Shown: positions 17,093-26,800 of the stretch, piece after piece | Position numbering within the stretch: position 1 is the stretch's first letter | Layout of the letters: every line of letters starts with the position of its first letter | Source: a bacterium | GTDB lineage: Bacteria > Electryoneota > RPQS01 | NCBI GenBank assembly: GCA_036504735.1 | Contig: DASXUQ010000008.1 | Location: 186,001 to 250,000 of the forward strand | Reading direction: 5' to 3' | DNA: 64,000 bases | The notes under the pieces: model-generated | Database searches by the model: none | What the model was told of the DNA's origin: nothing | What the model saw: the letters and a program-made list of their open reading frames with translations, nothing else | Program-made: the position numbers and the translations under genes

Positions 17093-19144
17093 TTGGAAAA
17101 CGCGGCAGCATTGGCGGCAGTGGCACCAGAAGTGCGTGAGCAAACTCGAATGCGTGTCTGTAACTGTGGTAGGCCAGTCTACACTAATCCCGCCTTTCCC
17201 TTCACGGACAAGTGCATCTTCCATGCTGAGGAAAAAGATCCACAAGAGTTTCGCGACGCTATGGCGCAGCAAATTCGGCACTGGAGGAGAAGAAAGTCCG
17301 AGACATGGAACTTCGCAGGCTGGATATTCACCGATGTGGAACGCGAGAGCCGTAGCGAGACGCCTGTAACTAACATGTTTCGACATGCGGTGTTCCCTGT
17401 TAAGGTCGACTTTTCCGAAGCGGTCTTTGCAAAAGACGTTGATTTCCATCGGGCTGCTTTTGTTGACGCGGCTTGGTTCAATAAGGCGAGATTCCTCCGT
17501 TGCGTGGTGTTTACTGGTGCCGCATTCGCTCGCGGTGCGGGTTTCGATGACGCAAGTTTCTCGAGTTCCGCCAGATTCCGCACCGTGACTTTCCAGTATG
17601 AAGTGAGCTTTGGCGGGGGCCAGTTTTCGACTTGGGCAGATTTCGGATCTGTCGAATTCCCGGAAGATACCAGCTTCGCGGCGGTTGAATTTAGCGAGGA
17701 GGCCGACTTTGCACGCTCAACTTTTCGCGGCTTAGCCGAATTTCGAGGTTCACGTTTTTCGAAAGAGGCGAGATTCCGCGACGCAGAGTTCTTGGGGAAG
17801 GCAGAGTTCATTGCCGCGAAATTTCTTGACAATGCAGACTTCAGCAATTCTTCTTTTGCAGCAATTGCAAATTTCAGTGTGGCTGAGTTTGGCAACAAGG
17901 TCGATTTCAGCGAGGCGGCTTTCGATTCGACAGCAGAGTTCCTCAATTCAATCTTCAGACAGAAGGTAACGTTTGAGTTCGCGCAGTTTGGTGGGCGTGC
18001 TTATTTCCGTAATGCCATTTTCGAACAAAACACGAACTTTGGTCACTGTCTTTTTGAAAGAGGGGTATCCCTCGACGACGCTGAATTCCACAGCGGAGTG
18101 CAAATGGATGGTGCATGTTTCTGTGGATACTCCTCTTGGTCGCCTGCTCGTCTTTGCGGCCTTGCTGACTTCAGCGGGTGCATGATAGCGGGAAGGATGA
18201 TCGCGCGTTGGTCAAGCCCGGAGAATCAGTATGATCTGGACGGGCAACGTCTTTCGAGTGATGCTGTCTTGATCAGAGGGCCATTGTTTGTAACAACTTC
18301 TGCCTGTCTTAACTTAGGTGCCAATTTATTGATGGATTCAGGTCAGCTCACAATAGAGCGGGTCACGCCTCGATTCGAGGAAAACGATTATCTGTATCTA
18401 CACAAATACTTGAGTTTGGACGCGTACCGCAAGCACATCGATCACTTGCGCTCCCACAACACAATGGAGCATATCCTCCTCGAAGGCACGGACTGCACCA
18501 AAATCCGCTTCTACGATTGCGAATGGCCGAGGTTGAGAGATGGACGGCGAGTGGTAGGAGATGAACGGCGCTTATGCCGGAGGGATCGGACGCGGCGGGC
18601 AGTGATTGCACACGCAGCCCGCGTTCTTTGGCGGAGGAAACAGAGTCTTGCGCGCAGAATGCGCCGGGATGCTCCCTATCACCTCATCGCCTTGACCTAT
18701 CAGCAACTGGCCAAGCGGCATAGGGAGGAATTGGATCATCCACACGCCAACGATTTCGAGCGCGGGATTTTCGAAATGCGCCGCCGCGCGGGGAAGCAGG
18801 AAGGCGGGCGCAAGGGATGGGCGGATTGGGCGCTGTTCACGCTTTACAAGTGGATTTCCAATTACAGCGGCAGCCTCGTACGGCCCGTGTTCTGGCTTCT
18901 GGGCTCGCTGGCAGTTTTCGCGTGGGCTTACTGGGGCACAAGTTATAAAACCGGGGTCACGCCGTTCTTCTGGAATGCGTTCAAGTTGAGCGCCGAGTTT
19001 GCTTACCTGAATCGTTCGGCCTTTGACTTTGCCTTGAACAATAATTTTGCGGTGGATCTGCTTATCGCGGCACAGATCATCACTACGGCCACCCTCGTCA
19101 CCCTGTTCGTCTTTTCCATCCGCCGCCGCTTCAAGCACGAGTAA
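17093..19144 (+). CDS. Pentapeptide-repeat protein with zinc-finger-like N-terminus and C-terminal membrane helices
   Basis: About 683 residues. Near the N-terminus CNCG and KCIFH suggest a small zinc site (CxC, then CxxH). Nucleotides 17411-18136 encode 22 uninterrupted 11-residue units in which Phe or another hydrophobic residue recurs at alternating spacings of 5 and 6, as in Pentapeptide_3-type right-handed beta-helices. A basic helical region follows (ARVLWRRKQSLARRMRR), then two membrane helices (about PVFWLLGSLAVFAWAYW and LLIAAQIITTATLVTLFVF). I choose TTG at 17093, preceded by AAGGA; ATG at 17150 is the alternative. The frame is open further upstream, but that part consists of intergenic repeats. 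GC content looks lower than in dapAB. Function unknown; a membrane-anchored solenoid binding a partner is likely. Confidence 0.8.
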   Translation: MENAAALAAVAPEVREQTRMRVCNCGRPVYTNPAFPFTDKCIFHAEEKDPQEFRDAMAQQIRHWRRRKSETWNFAGWIFTDVERESRSETPVTNMFRHAVFPVKVDFSEAVFAKDVDFHRAAFVDAAWFNKARFLRCVVFTGAAFARGAGFDDASFSSSARFRTVTFQYEVSFGGGQFSTWADFGSVEFPEDTSFAAVEFSEEADFARSTFRGLAEFRGSRFSKEARFRDAEFLGKAEFIAAKFLDNADFSNSSFAAIANFSVAEFGNKVDFSEAAFDSTAEFLNSIFRQKVTFEFAQFGGRAYFRNAIFEQNTNFGHCLFERGVSLDDAEFHSGVQMDGACFCGYSSWSPARLCGLADFSGCMIAGRMIARWSSPENQYDLDGQRLSSDAVLIRGPLFVTTSACLNLGANLLMDSGQLTIERVTPRFEENDYLYLHKYLSLDAYRKHIDHLRSHNTMEHILLEGTDCTKIRFYDCEWPRLRDGRRVVGDERRLCRRDRTRRAVIAHAARVLWRRKQSLARRMRRDAPYHLIALTYQQLAKRHREELDHPHANDFERGIFEMRRRAGKQEGGRKGWADWALFTLYKWISNYSGSLVRPVFWLLGSLAVFAWAYWGTSYKTGVTPFFWNAFKLSAEFAYLNRSAFDFALNNNFAVDLLIAAQIITTATLVTLFVFSIRRRFKHE

Positions 19145-19342
19145 TATAAGTTTCTTCTCGTTTTTGGCCTCTGTGCGCGCTTCGGCCCGAACTTTGTTAC
19201 TATATTACATGGCGGTTTTGGTCAAAATGCTTAAAGTGTTGTTTTACAGTAATCATCACAGATGCCGAGCGGCAAAATGCATCCTGCTGATGCAAATCAT
19301 GCAGCGTCCTGACCGATATTGCACTCATCTCTGCACGAATTC

Positions 19343-19371
19343 TTGACACATTAGTCTGGTATGAATACACC
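19343..19371 (+). promoter_or_regulatory. Possible promoter of the nitrilase gene
   Basis: A perfect TTGACA at 19343-19348 is followed after 17 bases by TACACC, a weak -10 match, some 55 bases before the nitrilase start. The rest of the gap (19145-19424) is AT-richer than its surroundings and holds no gene. Confidence 0.4.
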
Positions 19372-19424
19372 ACAGTAGGAGTGATGGGACTCCAGACCAA
19401 CCGATGAAAGTACGATAGGTGAGT

Positions 19425-20360
19425 ATGTCCGATACCCTGATTAAAGTTGCCTCTGCCCAAGTCGCGCCGGTGTTTTTGGATCTGGCCGCTTCGGTGGACA
19501 AGGCCTGTGGCCTGATTGCCGATGCCGCGCAAAATGGCGCGAAGCTGATTGTTTTCCCGGAGGCCTTTCTTCCGGCCTATCCCTGCTGGGTGTGGAAAGT
19601 GCCCTCGGGCGACAAGGCCACATTGGATGCACTCTACACCGAACTGCTGGAGAATTCCGTCTCCATTCCCAGCCCCGCCGTGGACAAGCTCTGCCGCGCG
19701 GCCAAACTGGCCAAGATCACCGTGGCGATGGGGATCAACGAGCGCAACGACGACGCCAGCCGGGCGAGCATTTTCAACACGCTGCTTTACATCGGCGAGA
19801 ATGGCGAGATTCTGGGCCGTCATCGCAAGTTGGTCCCCACTGCGGGTGAACGCCTTGTATGGACGGGCGGCGACGGCAGCACGCTGGGCACGCATGATCT
19901 TCCTTTCGGCAGAGTCGGCGGCCTGATCTGCTGGGAAAACTATATGCCGCTCGCTCGCTATGCGATGTTTGCCGGAGGCACACAGATTTATGTCGCGCCC
20001 ACCTGGGATCGCGGCGAGCCGTGGCTGTCTACCATCCGCCACATTGCCAAAGAAGGCGGCGTGTTTGTGATTTCCGCCTGTATTCCTCTGCGCGTGGCCG
20101 ACATTCCCGACCGCTATGGGTTCAAGCAGCTTTATGCGGGCGGTGACGAGTGGATCAACGCCGGGGACAGCGCCATCGTCAATCCCGAAGGCAAGATTAT
20201 CGCCGGGCCGGTGAACCGCGCCGAAGAGATCGTCTATGCCGAACTGGATATGCGCCAGTCCATGGGGCCGCGCTGGAAATTAGACATTGCCGGCCACTAT
20301 GCCCGGCCCGATGTGTTTACCTTCATCGTCAACCGTGACCCGCAACACATCATGGAATGA
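19425..20360 (+). CDS. Nitrilase (C-N hydrolase superfamily, branch 1)
   Basis: 311 residues. The Glu-Lys-Cys triad is present: Glu in FPEAFLPAYP, Lys in GRHRKLVPTAGE and Cys in GGLICWENYMPL. The CWENYMP box is typical of true nitrilases, which turn nitriles into carboxylic acids and ammonia; later APTWDRGEPW fits the same group. Substrate preference cannot be read. The ATG at 19425 and a GTG six bases upstream are both possible; an AGGTGA lies between and just before them. The stop is followed after one base by seven perfect GGATGAA repeats. No pathway partner is adjacent. Confidence 0.92.
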   Translation: MSDTLIKVASAQVAPVFLDLAASVDKACGLIADAAQNGAKLIVFPEAFLPAYPCWVWKVPSGDKATLDALYTELLENSVSIPSPAVDKLCRAAKLAKITVAMGINERNDDASRASIFNTLLYIGENGEILGRHRKLVPTAGERLVWTGGDGSTLGTHDLPFGRVGGLICWENYMPLARYAMFAGGTQIYVAPTWDRGEPWLSTIRHIAKEGGVFVISACIPLRVADIPDRYGFKQLYAGGDEWINAGDSAIVNPEGKIIAGPVNRAEEIVYAELDMRQSMGPRWKLDIAGHYARPDVFTFIVNRDPQHIME

Positions 20361-20361
20361 A

Positions 20362-20410
20362 GGATGAAGGATGAAGGATGAAGGATGAAGGATGAAGGAT
20401 GAAGGATGAA
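20362..20410 (+). repeat. Seven perfect tandem copies of GGATGAA
   Basis: Seven consecutive GGATGAA heptamers start one base after the nitrilase stop codon. This is the longest perfect array of a family also seen at 16930, 23661, 29371 and, as TTCATCC, at 34749, 52453, 62413 and 63842. A T-rich TTTTGGC tract follows at 20441-20470. Confidence 0.9.
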
Positions 20411-20519
20411 GGAAAGGCCTTTCCCTGCCTGCCTTCATTTCAAATTTTGGCTTTTGGATTTTGTTCTTTCTCTGTCTGCTCCAACTGCTTGTGACATGCT
20501 AACCATGGGAGAAGGACTC

Positions 20520-23500
20520 GTGAAATCTACTCTACTTCTTTTGGCCGTACTGATGGCGGCGCTCTGTGCGCATGCCGATCCCCGGCAATGGGATCATGCC
20601 GGATTGCCCATCCGTCAGGGCACCTATCTCGAATGGCAGCGCTGCACCGCGCGCGATGCCGCCGGTTACACACTGGTCGTCTGGACCGATACTCGCAGCG
20701 GCAACCGCGAGGTCTATGCGCGGCTCATCAGTCCCACCGGGACCGCGCTCTGGACGGCGGATGGCCTGAATGTGACCCAGTCGCCCGGTTATCAGCAGGA
20801 TCCCGTGGCCTGCGCCGTCAACGGCGGCTGGATCATTGCCTGGATCGATTTCCAGAGCTATTGCCAGTATGTTACCGCTGAAGAGGAACCTTCCGCGTGC
20901 GGCAACGTCTGGGCGCAAAAGCTGAGTTACAGTGGCGCAGGGATGTGGGGAGCGGGCGGTTTACCGGTGGATACCACATCCGGCACCACGGTTCAGCAAT
21001 CCCTTCAGATTGCGCCGGATGGCAGCGGCGGCGCGATTATCGCATGGCTGGATGATCGCGCCAGCCGTAGTGAGATTTACGCGCAACGTGTCCTTGCTGC
21101 CGGGCAGACGGCCTGGACAGCGCCTTCGGTCCTTACCCCTCAGACCTACGGCATGTGGGGCTGCACGGCGGCGAGCGACGGCAACGGCAATATGCTGCTG
21201 TCGTGGTCATCCTACAATGAGCAGTATAATCAGGACATTTACGCCGCCAAAATTACGGTGGATGGCCAGCTCCCCTGGGGTGGACAACATGGTATCACGG
21301 TACGCGGGGCTCCGGGGACGCAGGTAAATTCGAGCATTTGCGCTGACGGTCAAGGGGGCGGTTACATCGCCTGGGCCAATGACAACAATAGTTATTCTTA
21401 CAATCTGTTCATGCAGCGGCTGGATGCGGCAGGTGCCCTGCAGTGGAGTGATAGCGGCATCGTGCTTTGCGACGCCGCTCACACTCAGCGGCAGGTCCAC
21501 CTTGCGGCCAGCTTTGACGGCAGCGTGGAGGATGGTTGCCTCGCGGTATGGGAGGATACGCGCATCAATGGCGAAGACTCGGAAATCTATGGCCAGAAAA
21601 TCTCCGCAGCCGGCACCGCGCTCTGGGCGCGCAATGGCATCTTGATCTCCGGAGATGCCGGCCTGGATTCCCTTCATCCCTCCTGGAATTCCCGGCGAAA
21701 CCCAGCGTTAGCGTCCGATCTGTCGGGCGGCCTGATCTGTGTCTGGGAAGATGGTCGCGATACGGGAAACCCGGATTGGCCCTACGATCTGTATGCTGTG
21801 CGAGTGCTGGACACGGGTGAGCTTATCTGGAACGGCGATCTCGGCAATCTCGTGGCCAACGGCCCCGGCATGCAGGACCTGCCGGCGATCACGGTGAACG
21901 GCACCAGCGTGCTGACCTTATATAACGATTCCCGCAGCGGCTCGGGAAGCCTGCGCCTGCAGCGTCTGGCGCTTGCCGACGGCGCCCGCCTGCTGCCCGA
22001 CAGCGGTGTCGTGCTGTTCACGTCGCTTGACGGCCAATGCCGGCAGCCGCAAGCGGTTGCCATGACGTCCGGACGCACCGCGATGGTGTGGGCGGACGGA
22101 CGGAACTGGGGATACTACGGCACGCTGCACTATCAGATTATCACCAATGGCGGCCAATTCGAAAAACCTCTCAATGGGACGTCGCTGGTGCCGGACTACG
22201 GCGGCTCTGCCTATTGCTCTCAACAGGATGTCCGCCTCTGCACGGACAATTTCGGCGGCTTTTTTGCAGCTTATGAGGATAGCCGCACCGGAATGTACCG
22301 TGTCCGCCTGTCGCACGTAAATTCTGCCGGAGACATCACCGGCAATCCGGCCGGAGACGAAGTCTGGCCCAATGCACAATCGGCAGACCAAGTGTTTCCG
22401 TACTGTACTCCCGATGGCCTTGGTGGCTGCTTTGTGGCCTGGTCAAATTACAATCAGTCATATCTGATTGATGTGTACGTGATGCGCCTCGACGCCGCTT
22501 GTCATCCGATCTGGCAGCAGCCCGTCCGCCTTACAAACACCGATGATGATGATTACGTGCACGGCCTTGTGTCCAATCCGGACGGCAGTTGCACAGTCGT
22601 CTGGACCTCCGGTACATACAACGATTTTAATGTGTCCGCGGCTAAGATCAACGGCAACGGACATGTGGCGTACAATCTCACGGCCTGCAATGCTCCTCTC
22701 GATCAGGAGGACCCGGCGGTTGTTGCCGACGGTCTGGGCGGAGCCTATCTCGCCTGGGTGGACAAGCGCCATTGCCTACAGTCCGAACTCCGCTACGCCA
22801 TTTACGCCCAGCATCTGAATTCGCAGGGGATGGAGATCTGGACCCACAACGGCATCGCCGCCGCCATGGATTCGGCGTATTTCGCCCACCCTCGCCTCGC
22901 ACTGGGTGGTGACGGAAACCTGCTGGCCATGTGGGAGGACTGGGCAGGGAATGAACTCGGTGAAAATTTATACGGACAGAAGATCATGCCATCGGGCGCG
23001 CTGCTCTGGCCCGATAGCGGCAAGGGAATCTGCCTCGCCGCCGGAGACCAAAGCGGTCTATCTTTGCTGCCCGACAATGGCACGGGTTTCTTTGTCGCGT
23101 GGTCGGATCGTGGTGAGGCCAACAATTGGAATTATGCGCAAGTCAATGCGACGCATCTGTCTGCGGATGGCGATCCGGTGGGAGACTCCTACTGGGTACC
23201 GGGTCACGGCGGTCCTCTGACCGCTCCAACAGGTCAGTTGCAGCAAGATATCAGCCTTGCTTCCGATGGAACGGGCGGTGCCATCGCCGTCTGGACGGAC
23301 TACCGCTGTACCGGAGTCTACCAGCAGCAGGATATCTGGGCCCAGCACATCGTGGATGCCTTGCAAGCGGATAAGCCGTCTTCGGTGCTGCCTTCGGTCT
23401 ATGCTCTGTCGCAGAACTATCCGAATCCCTTTAACCCGACGACGCGCATTTCCTTTGCGCTGCCCAAAGCGGGGATGACTACTTTGAAGGTCTACGACCT

Positions 23501-23657
23501 TCTGGGCCGCGAAGTGAGCACTCTGCTGAGCAAATCCCTTCCCGCCGGAGAGCACAGCGTCTCCTTTGAGGGCCACCGTCTGGCCAGTGGCCTCTACTTC
23601 TACCGCATCGAATCCGGCAGCTTCAGCGCCACCAAAAAAATGGTGCTGCTGAAGTAG
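20520..23657 (+). CDS. Large exported T9SS cargo protein with propeller-like repeats, paralogue 1
   Basis: 1,045 residues. The GTG at 20520 is chosen because the downstream paralogue has ATG at the equivalent place behind the same ribosome-site block (GGAGAAGGACTC here, GGAGGAAGACTC there). A signal peptide ends CAHA-D. The body has many repeats of the type DGSGGAIIAWLDDRASRSEIYAQRV, where 'GG..AW.D.R.....IYAQ' recurs every 50-60 residues, like blades of a beta-propeller. The C-terminus is a type A T9SS sorting domain: ALSQNYPNPFNPTTRISF, KVYDLLGREV, ASGLYFYRIESG, ending KKMVLLK. It should be secreted through SprA and displayed on the surface. No enzymatic motif is visible. Confidence 0.88.
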   Translation: MKSTLLLLAVLMAALCAHADPRQWDHAGLPIRQGTYLEWQRCTARDAAGYTLVVWTDTRSGNREVYARLISPTGTALWTADGLNVTQSPGYQQDPVACAVNGGWIIAWIDFQSYCQYVTAEEEPSACGNVWAQKLSYSGAGMWGAGGLPVDTTSGTTVQQSLQIAPDGSGGAIIAWLDDRASRSEIYAQRVLAAGQTAWTAPSVLTPQTYGMWGCTAASDGNGNMLLSWSSYNEQYNQDIYAAKITVDGQLPWGGQHGITVRGAPGTQVNSSICADGQGGGYIAWANDNNSYSYNLFMQRLDAAGALQWSDSGIVLCDAAHTQRQVHLAASFDGSVEDGCLAVWEDTRINGEDSEIYGQKISAAGTALWARNGILISGDAGLDSLHPSWNSRRNPALASDLSGGLICVWEDGRDTGNPDWPYDLYAVRVLDTGELIWNGDLGNLVANGPGMQDLPAITVNGTSVLTLYNDSRSGSGSLRLQRLALADGARLLPDSGVVLFTSLDGQCRQPQAVAMTSGRTAMVWADGRNWGYYGTLHYQIITNGGQFEKPLNGTSLVPDYGGSAYCSQQDVRLCTDNFGGFFAAYEDSRTGMYRVRLSHVNSAGDITGNPAGDEVWPNAQSADQVFPYCTPDGLGGCFVAWSNYNQSYLIDVYVMRLDAACHPIWQQPVRLTNTDDDDYVHGLVSNPDGSCTVVWTSGTYNDFNVSAAKINGNGHVAYNLTACNAPLDQEDPAVVADGLGGAYLAWVDKRHCLQSELRYAIYAQHLNSQGMEIWTHNGIAAAMDSAYFAHPRLALGGDGNLLAMWEDWAGNELGENLYGQKIMPSGALLWPDSGKGICLAAGDQSGLSLLPDNGTGFFVAWSDRGEANNWNYAQVNATHLSADGDPVGDSYWVPGHGGPLTAPTGQLQQDISLASDGTGGAIAVWTDYRCTGVYQQQDIWAQHIVDALQADKPSSVLPSVYALSQNYPNPFNPTTRISFALPKAGMTTLKVYDLLGREVSTLLSKSLPAGEHSVSFEGHRLASGLYFYRIESGSFSATKKMVLLK

Positions 23658-23660
23658 CAG

Positions 23661-23751
23661 GGATGAAGGATGAAGGAATACCTCGTCTTGCCGAGCCGGG
23701 TTGAGCCGAACGGGACAGCCACCTGCCCCAGAAACACAACCCGGCCGAAAC
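23661..23751 (+). repeat. GGATGAA repeats followed by stem-loop repeat copy 2
   Basis: Two heptamers at 23661-23674 are followed at 23692-23751 by the second copy of the stem-loop element: arms GCCGGGTTG and CAACCCGGC, loop starting AGCCGAA, and trailing CCGAAAC. A TTTTGGC tract follows at 23757-23798. The frame upstream of the next gene's true start runs through this tract and reads as a false leader peptide. Confidence 0.75.
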
Positions 23752-23872
23752 TTCTATTTTGGCTTTTTGGTTTTTGAGCCTTTTGGCTTTTAGATTCTTT
23801 TACTGCATAGCTTCTTTTCCTTTGCTTCTGCTCGAGCTGCTTAGATTTCATCAAACGCTTGGAGGAAGACTC

Positions 23873-26800
23873 ATGAAAGGTACCGTACTTGGTGTGGTCC
23901 TGCTGGCTATAATGATGTGCGCCCATGCCGATCCCCGGCAGTGGAACGCCGCAGGAATTCCGATTCGTCAGGGAAACCGCATCGAATGGTCGCGCACCAC
24001 CGCACAGGATGCCGCCGGCAACACGCTGATGGTCTGGTCGGACACTCGCAGCGGCGACCGGGACATCTACGCGCAACTCTTTAGCCCCGAAGGCGTCGCG
24101 CTCTGGACGGCGGGCGGTGTCAATGTCTGCAATCGGGCTCCGCGTCATCAAAGCAGCCCGGCTGCCTGCGCGGTCGCCGACGGCTGGATCGTGGCGTGGA
24201 TTGATGCCCGCACCGACAGCTTTGGCGATGTCTGGGCTCAAAAGCTGAACAACGCGGGCGCGCGGGTCTGGACAGGGAACAACGGCACCGGAATGCCGGT
24301 GGATGCCAATCCCTCGATGGTGAATGAACTCTCCGTGCGCATCGTGCCGGATGGCACAGGCGGTGCGCTTATTGCATGGGAAGATACCCGCCACGGCGAT
24401 ACGGGTGACATCTACGCCCAACGCATCAACGCCGGCGGTGAAGTCCCGTGGAACAGCGCTCTGGCGGTCACGAATGTCAGCGGCGCTCAGAACCAACTTG
24501 TGGCTGCCGCTGACGGCAATGGCAACATGCTGCTTGCGTGGCATGACGAGCGTCATCCGGAGAATCATGACATTTATGCCGCCAAGGTGACTCCCGACAG
24601 CGAGCTTCCCTGGGGTGGCCAGAACGGCATGGCCGTGTGTACCGCGTCCAACAATCAGATCATCCCCACCATTTGTTTCGACGGTGCGAGCGGTTGCTAT
24701 CTCGCTTGGACCGACTATCGCAGCACCAGCAATGATCTGTATGTTCAGAGCATCAGCGGTGCCGGTGTCATCCAGTGGGTCGCCAATGGTGTTGTCCTCT
24801 GCAACGCCGTGTATGATCAAGAAAGTGTGCGCCTGGCTCTGAGCACCAATGCCGGAACCCCGGACGGCTGCATTGCGGTCTGGGAGGACCAGCGGGTCAA
24901 CGGCGAGTGCAGGGAAGTCTATGCCCAAAAGGTCTCGCCGCAGGGCGGCATGCTCTGGCAGGCCAACGGCATGCTCGTTTGTGGCAATGCCGGACAGGAT
25001 TCTTTGGGCGCTTCCGGCGATACCCGCGAAGATGTACGGCTGATTTCCGATCGATCCGGGGGATTAGTTTGCGCCTGGGAAGATACGCGCAATGTAGACA
25101 ATGATTGGTCGAACAGCGACATTTACGCGTCGCGGGTGCTCTCCGGCGGAACCTTCGGTTGGGGCTCCGGCTGCGGAGTGCTGATTGCCGATGGAGCGCA
25201 GCGTCAGGAAAGTGCGGCACTCGCCTTCGCCGGTGATGGTGTCATCGTCATGTTCGATGACTGGAGCGCGGGATCGCAGACGCTGAAAGTGCAGAAAGCC
25301 AGTCTGTCCGACGGCAGCCCATTGTTGACGCCGACGGGAGTAACCGCGCTTGCCGGATTGGATGGCGATGCGGATGAACAGTGCGCGCTCGAACTCTCTC
25401 CGGGTCGCACCGCCGTCGTCTGGGTGGATGCACGCGCCGCATCCAGCGGCTACCAGCTCTTCTACCAGATTCTGAACGGGGACGGCGAATGCGAGCAGGA
25501 TGTGAATGGGATTCCTCTGATCACCGATAATAGCGGTGGATCGCTGATTCGTCAGGAGAATCCCAACCTTTGCGCGGATGGCAATGGCGGTTTCTTTGTG
25601 GTCTTCGAGGATTTGCGTTCGGCTGTCAAGCAGATCCGCCTGTCCCACGTGAATGTGGAAGGCGAGGTGGACAACAGTCCCGCCGGATCCATTGTCTACT
25701 ATGACGCCACGGCCTTCTCCGATCAGATTCGACCTTACTGTGCATCGGATGGCAATGGCGGATGCTACGTCGCCTGGTCCAACTATGACCGCTCGTTCTA
25801 TCTTGACGCTTATGTGATGCGTATGAACGCCGACGGCAGCCCCGCCTGGCAACAGCCGGTGCGTCTGACCAACAGCCAGGATGACGATATGGTGTACGGG
25901 TTGGTCTCCGGCCCCAACGGCTGCTGCACCGTAGTCTGGCAATCCGGCGCCTACCAGGGCTTTGACATCAGCGCCGCCAGCGTGTGCCGGGATGGATTGG
26001 TGGCCTTCAACGGTACGGTCTGCAATGCCGCCAACGAACAATCAACGCCCGCGATCATCGCGGATGGCCAAGGCGGGGCTTATTTCGCGTGGGAAGACAA
26101 ACGTAATGCGTCGCCGCAAAACGGATATGGAAGAGACATCTACGCCCAGCACCTTGGCTCTTCGGGCGAAGAACTCTGGAACCACAACGGTGTTCTGGTC
26201 TCAGGCGACACTCTCAGCCAGTACAAACCCGCGCTGGCTCTGAGCGGCGATGGCAGCCTGTTCGTGGTCTGGCAAGACTTCCGGAACAATAATCATCTGG
26301 ACCTTTACGGCCAGAAGCTCTCGCCCGCCGGCGCTCTCCTCTGGCCGGAGCATGGCATGGTGATTTGCGCTGCAGCGGGAGATCAGTCGGGTCAAGCGCT
26401 GCTGCGGGATAGCGGCAACGGGTTGTTCGTCGTTTGGCAGGACAATCGATCCTACTGGCCACAGGCTTATGCCACACATCTCGATGCGGATGGCGCTCCC
26501 ACGGGAGACGCCTATTGGGTTGCCGGTAGCGGCGGCGCACTCACCGAGCCGGTCCCGCAGTGGCAATGGCATCCGGCCGCGGTCTCCGATGGCGCGGGTG
26601 GCTTGGTGGCGGTGTGGACGGACCAGCGCTCCTCGGGAATCGAGCCGTGGCGCGACCTGTACGCCCAGCATATCGCCGACGCCAATGCGGCCAAAGATCG
26701 CCCGGACGGTATGCCCGCGGCTTACGCGCTGGCGCAGAACTTTCCCAATCCCTTCAACCCGGTGACGCAGATCTCCTTTGACCTGCCCCACGCGGGACAG

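Noticed and set aside
20362-20410. Possible CRISPR-like array
   Set aside because: The units are contiguous 7-mers without spacers, and no cas gene is present.
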